6,348 nt of DNA from JBEKDJ01 sp050014415 (GTDB lineage Bacteria > Desulfobacterota > BSN033 > UBA1163): NCBI GenBank assembly GCA_050014415.1, contig JBEKDJ010000289.1:1-6348 (forward strand), read 5' to 3'. The notes beneath the pieces are model-generated. The model was not told the DNA's origin, did not search any database, and worked only from the letters and a program-made list of their open reading frames with translations. Made by a program: the position numbers and the translations under genes. Position 1 is the first letter of the stretch; each line of letters starts with the position of its first letter. Shown one piece after another: positions 5,660 to 6,348 of this stretch.

Positions 5660-5794
5660 ATGCCTCAAATGCCTTCCAGAAAAAAAAGAGGCAGAATCCC
5701 TATCGACAAGAGGGTGGAAAGGGAGCACCTTCAAGAAGGAATAAAGAGCACCCATTACGGAAGAGCTTACAGAAGTAAAGGAATCGTAAGCTGA
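5660..5794 (+). CDS. Doubtful small basic ORF, 44 residues
   Basis: An ATG at 5660 lies 6 bases after AGAGG (5649-5653) and opens a 44-residue frame. The peptide has 12 Lys/Arg against 4 Asp/Glu, including a SRKKRGR cluster near its start. I recognise no family. The same frame extends upstream into the repeat element, and the AGAGG and ATG also sit in or next to a small TTTGAG/CTCAAA hairpin (5654-5669), so the apparent ribosome site may be chance. It could equally be a degraded gene end. No promoter was found for it. Confidence 0.2.
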   Translation: MPQMPSRKKRGRIPIDKRVEREHLQEGIKSTHYGRAYRSKGIVS

Positions 5795-5892
5795 TGAGGT
5801 TTTCGCCGAACCGAGAAATCTATCGGCCACGATATCGGGATTTTGGTCCGAGCCTGGCGTTAGAGAAGTTGCCTGTCTTTGATCGGGAAAGC

Positions 5893-5919
5893 TTGACTTC
5901 CGGCCCGCATTAAGATAAT
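5893..5919 (+). promoter_or_regulatory. Putative promoter of the secreted-protein gene
   Basis: TTGACT (5893-5898; 5 of 6) and GATAAT (5914-5919; 5 of 6) are separated by 15 bases, shorter than the optimal 17 but tolerated. Transcription would begin near 5926, giving a 40-base leader that contains the strong ribosome site at 5951-5956. Confidence 0.45.
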
Positions 5920-5950
5920 AGAATGCAAAGACGGAGTCCAACTAAACTGG

Positions 5951-5956
5951 AGGAGG
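5951..5956 (+). promoter_or_regulatory. Ribosome binding site that decides the start of the secreted-protein gene
   Basis: A perfect AGGAGG lies 9 bases before ATG 5966 and only 3 bases before ATG 5960, in the same frame. The spacing favours 5966; the earlier start would only add Met-Ile. Confidence 0.7.
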
Positions 5957-5965
5957 TACATGATA

Positions 5966-6348
5966 ATGAAGAAGATTTTATCCTCAAGCCTGCTTACTCT
6001 TGTATTCATCCTTTCGGTCGCCATCTTAGCAGAAGCTGGGACATCCCGATTTCCCATCGAGGTTAAGTGGGATGCCGCGGCTCACGGGTTGGCGTCTACC
6101 GATATCTTGATTGTCAATTTGAAGACCACACCGGTCTACATCTCTTTTGCCTTTTATAGCGAGGACGGAACCAAGTTAGGCTGTACAGTGATGCCTTCCA
6201 CCATCACCGTCCCAGCCAACGGTACTCAGCATCTCTCACCGGCAGGATGCTTCGCGATTGCACTTGGGTCTGCCCTTGATTTTGAAGGTATTGGCCAGAT
6301 CAACGCACCTTCAAATTCTGTCAGCATCTACTGGCGGATTTATGATGA
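5966..6348 (+). CDS. Secreted protein of unknown function, cut by the right window edge
   Basis: The frame is open from ATG 5966 to the last base: 127 codons are visible and no stop is reached. The N-terminus is a textbook Sec signal peptide: KK at residues 2-3, a hydrophobic core (about 9-22) and a likely cleavage after AEA at residue 24, so the mature chain begins GTSRFP and is periplasmic, surface-bound or secreted. The mature part alternates hydrophobic and small polar residues (ILIVNLKTTPVYISFAFYSEDG), with a 'TITVPANGTQHLSP' segment. This suggests a beta-sandwich domain in which a short strand leads to an 'IPAGGT'-like turn. Two cysteines (73 and 95) could form a disulfide. No catalytic motif is visible and I do not recognise the family. 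A strong ribosome site and a plausible promoter just upstream support it as a real, independently expressed gene. Confidence 0.8.
   Translation, partial: MKKILSSSLLTLVFILSVAILAEAGTSRFPIEVKWDAAAHGLASTDILIVNLKTTPVYISFAFYSEDGTKLGCTVMPSTITVPANGTQHLSPAGCFAIALGSALDFEGIGQINAPSNSVSIYWRIYD

Noticed and set aside
5534..5941. 135-codon minus-strand frame after the ABC-F gene
   Set aside because: It crosses the probable repeat element and the promoter of the secreted-protein gene, has no ribosome site, and resembles no family.
5860..6057. 65-codon minus-strand frame
   Set aside because: Antisense to the signal peptide and promoter of the secreted-protein gene.

Overview
The window looks like a chromosomal segment from an anaerobic or facultatively anaerobic bacterium, most likely of the former Deltaproteobacteria (Desulfobacterota and relatives). 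The grounds are a nine-haem c-type cytochrome fused to a membrane b-type cytochrome (the CbcL architecture known from Geobacter), a Rex-type redox repressor, and intergenic repeats of a style I associate with deltaproteobacterial genomes. The taxonomic call is an inference from gene content, not from a marker gene.

Layout. The left edge (1-99, minus) holds the first 33 codons of rex, with a clear Shine-Dalgarno site and a strong sigma-70-type promoter. A roughly 370-base stretch with no convincing gene follows. Next is a 652-residue multihaem cytochrome c/cytochrome b fusion on the minus strand (527-2485). A 586-base gap (2486-3071) holds several inverted and direct repeats, a terminator-like hairpin and a promoter for the next gene. 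On the plus strand come a small FmdB-type zinc-ribbon protein (3072-3416) and an ABC-F ATPase (3512-5485). A 480-base gap (5486-5965) contains what looks like a dispersed palindromic repeat element, a doubtful small basic ORF and a promoter. The window ends inside a secreted protein of unknown function (5966 to the right edge).

How the genes may fit together. The cytochrome probably moves electrons between the membrane quinone pool and periplasmic acceptors. Rex normally senses NADH/NAD+ and represses respiratory and fermentative genes, so its position just downstream on the same strand is thematically sensible, but the gap and rex's own promoter argue against a single transcript. FmdB-type protein and ABC-F factor are housekeeping-like; ABC-F proteins act on the ribosome. 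The plus-strand genes show no obvious functional link to the cytochrome. I did not find a CRISPR array, tRNA, rRNA, transposase or a convincing undescribed multi-gene system. The most interesting items are the cytochrome fusion, the repeat/hairpin structures in the leaders of the cytochrome and ABC-F genes, and the truncated secreted protein.
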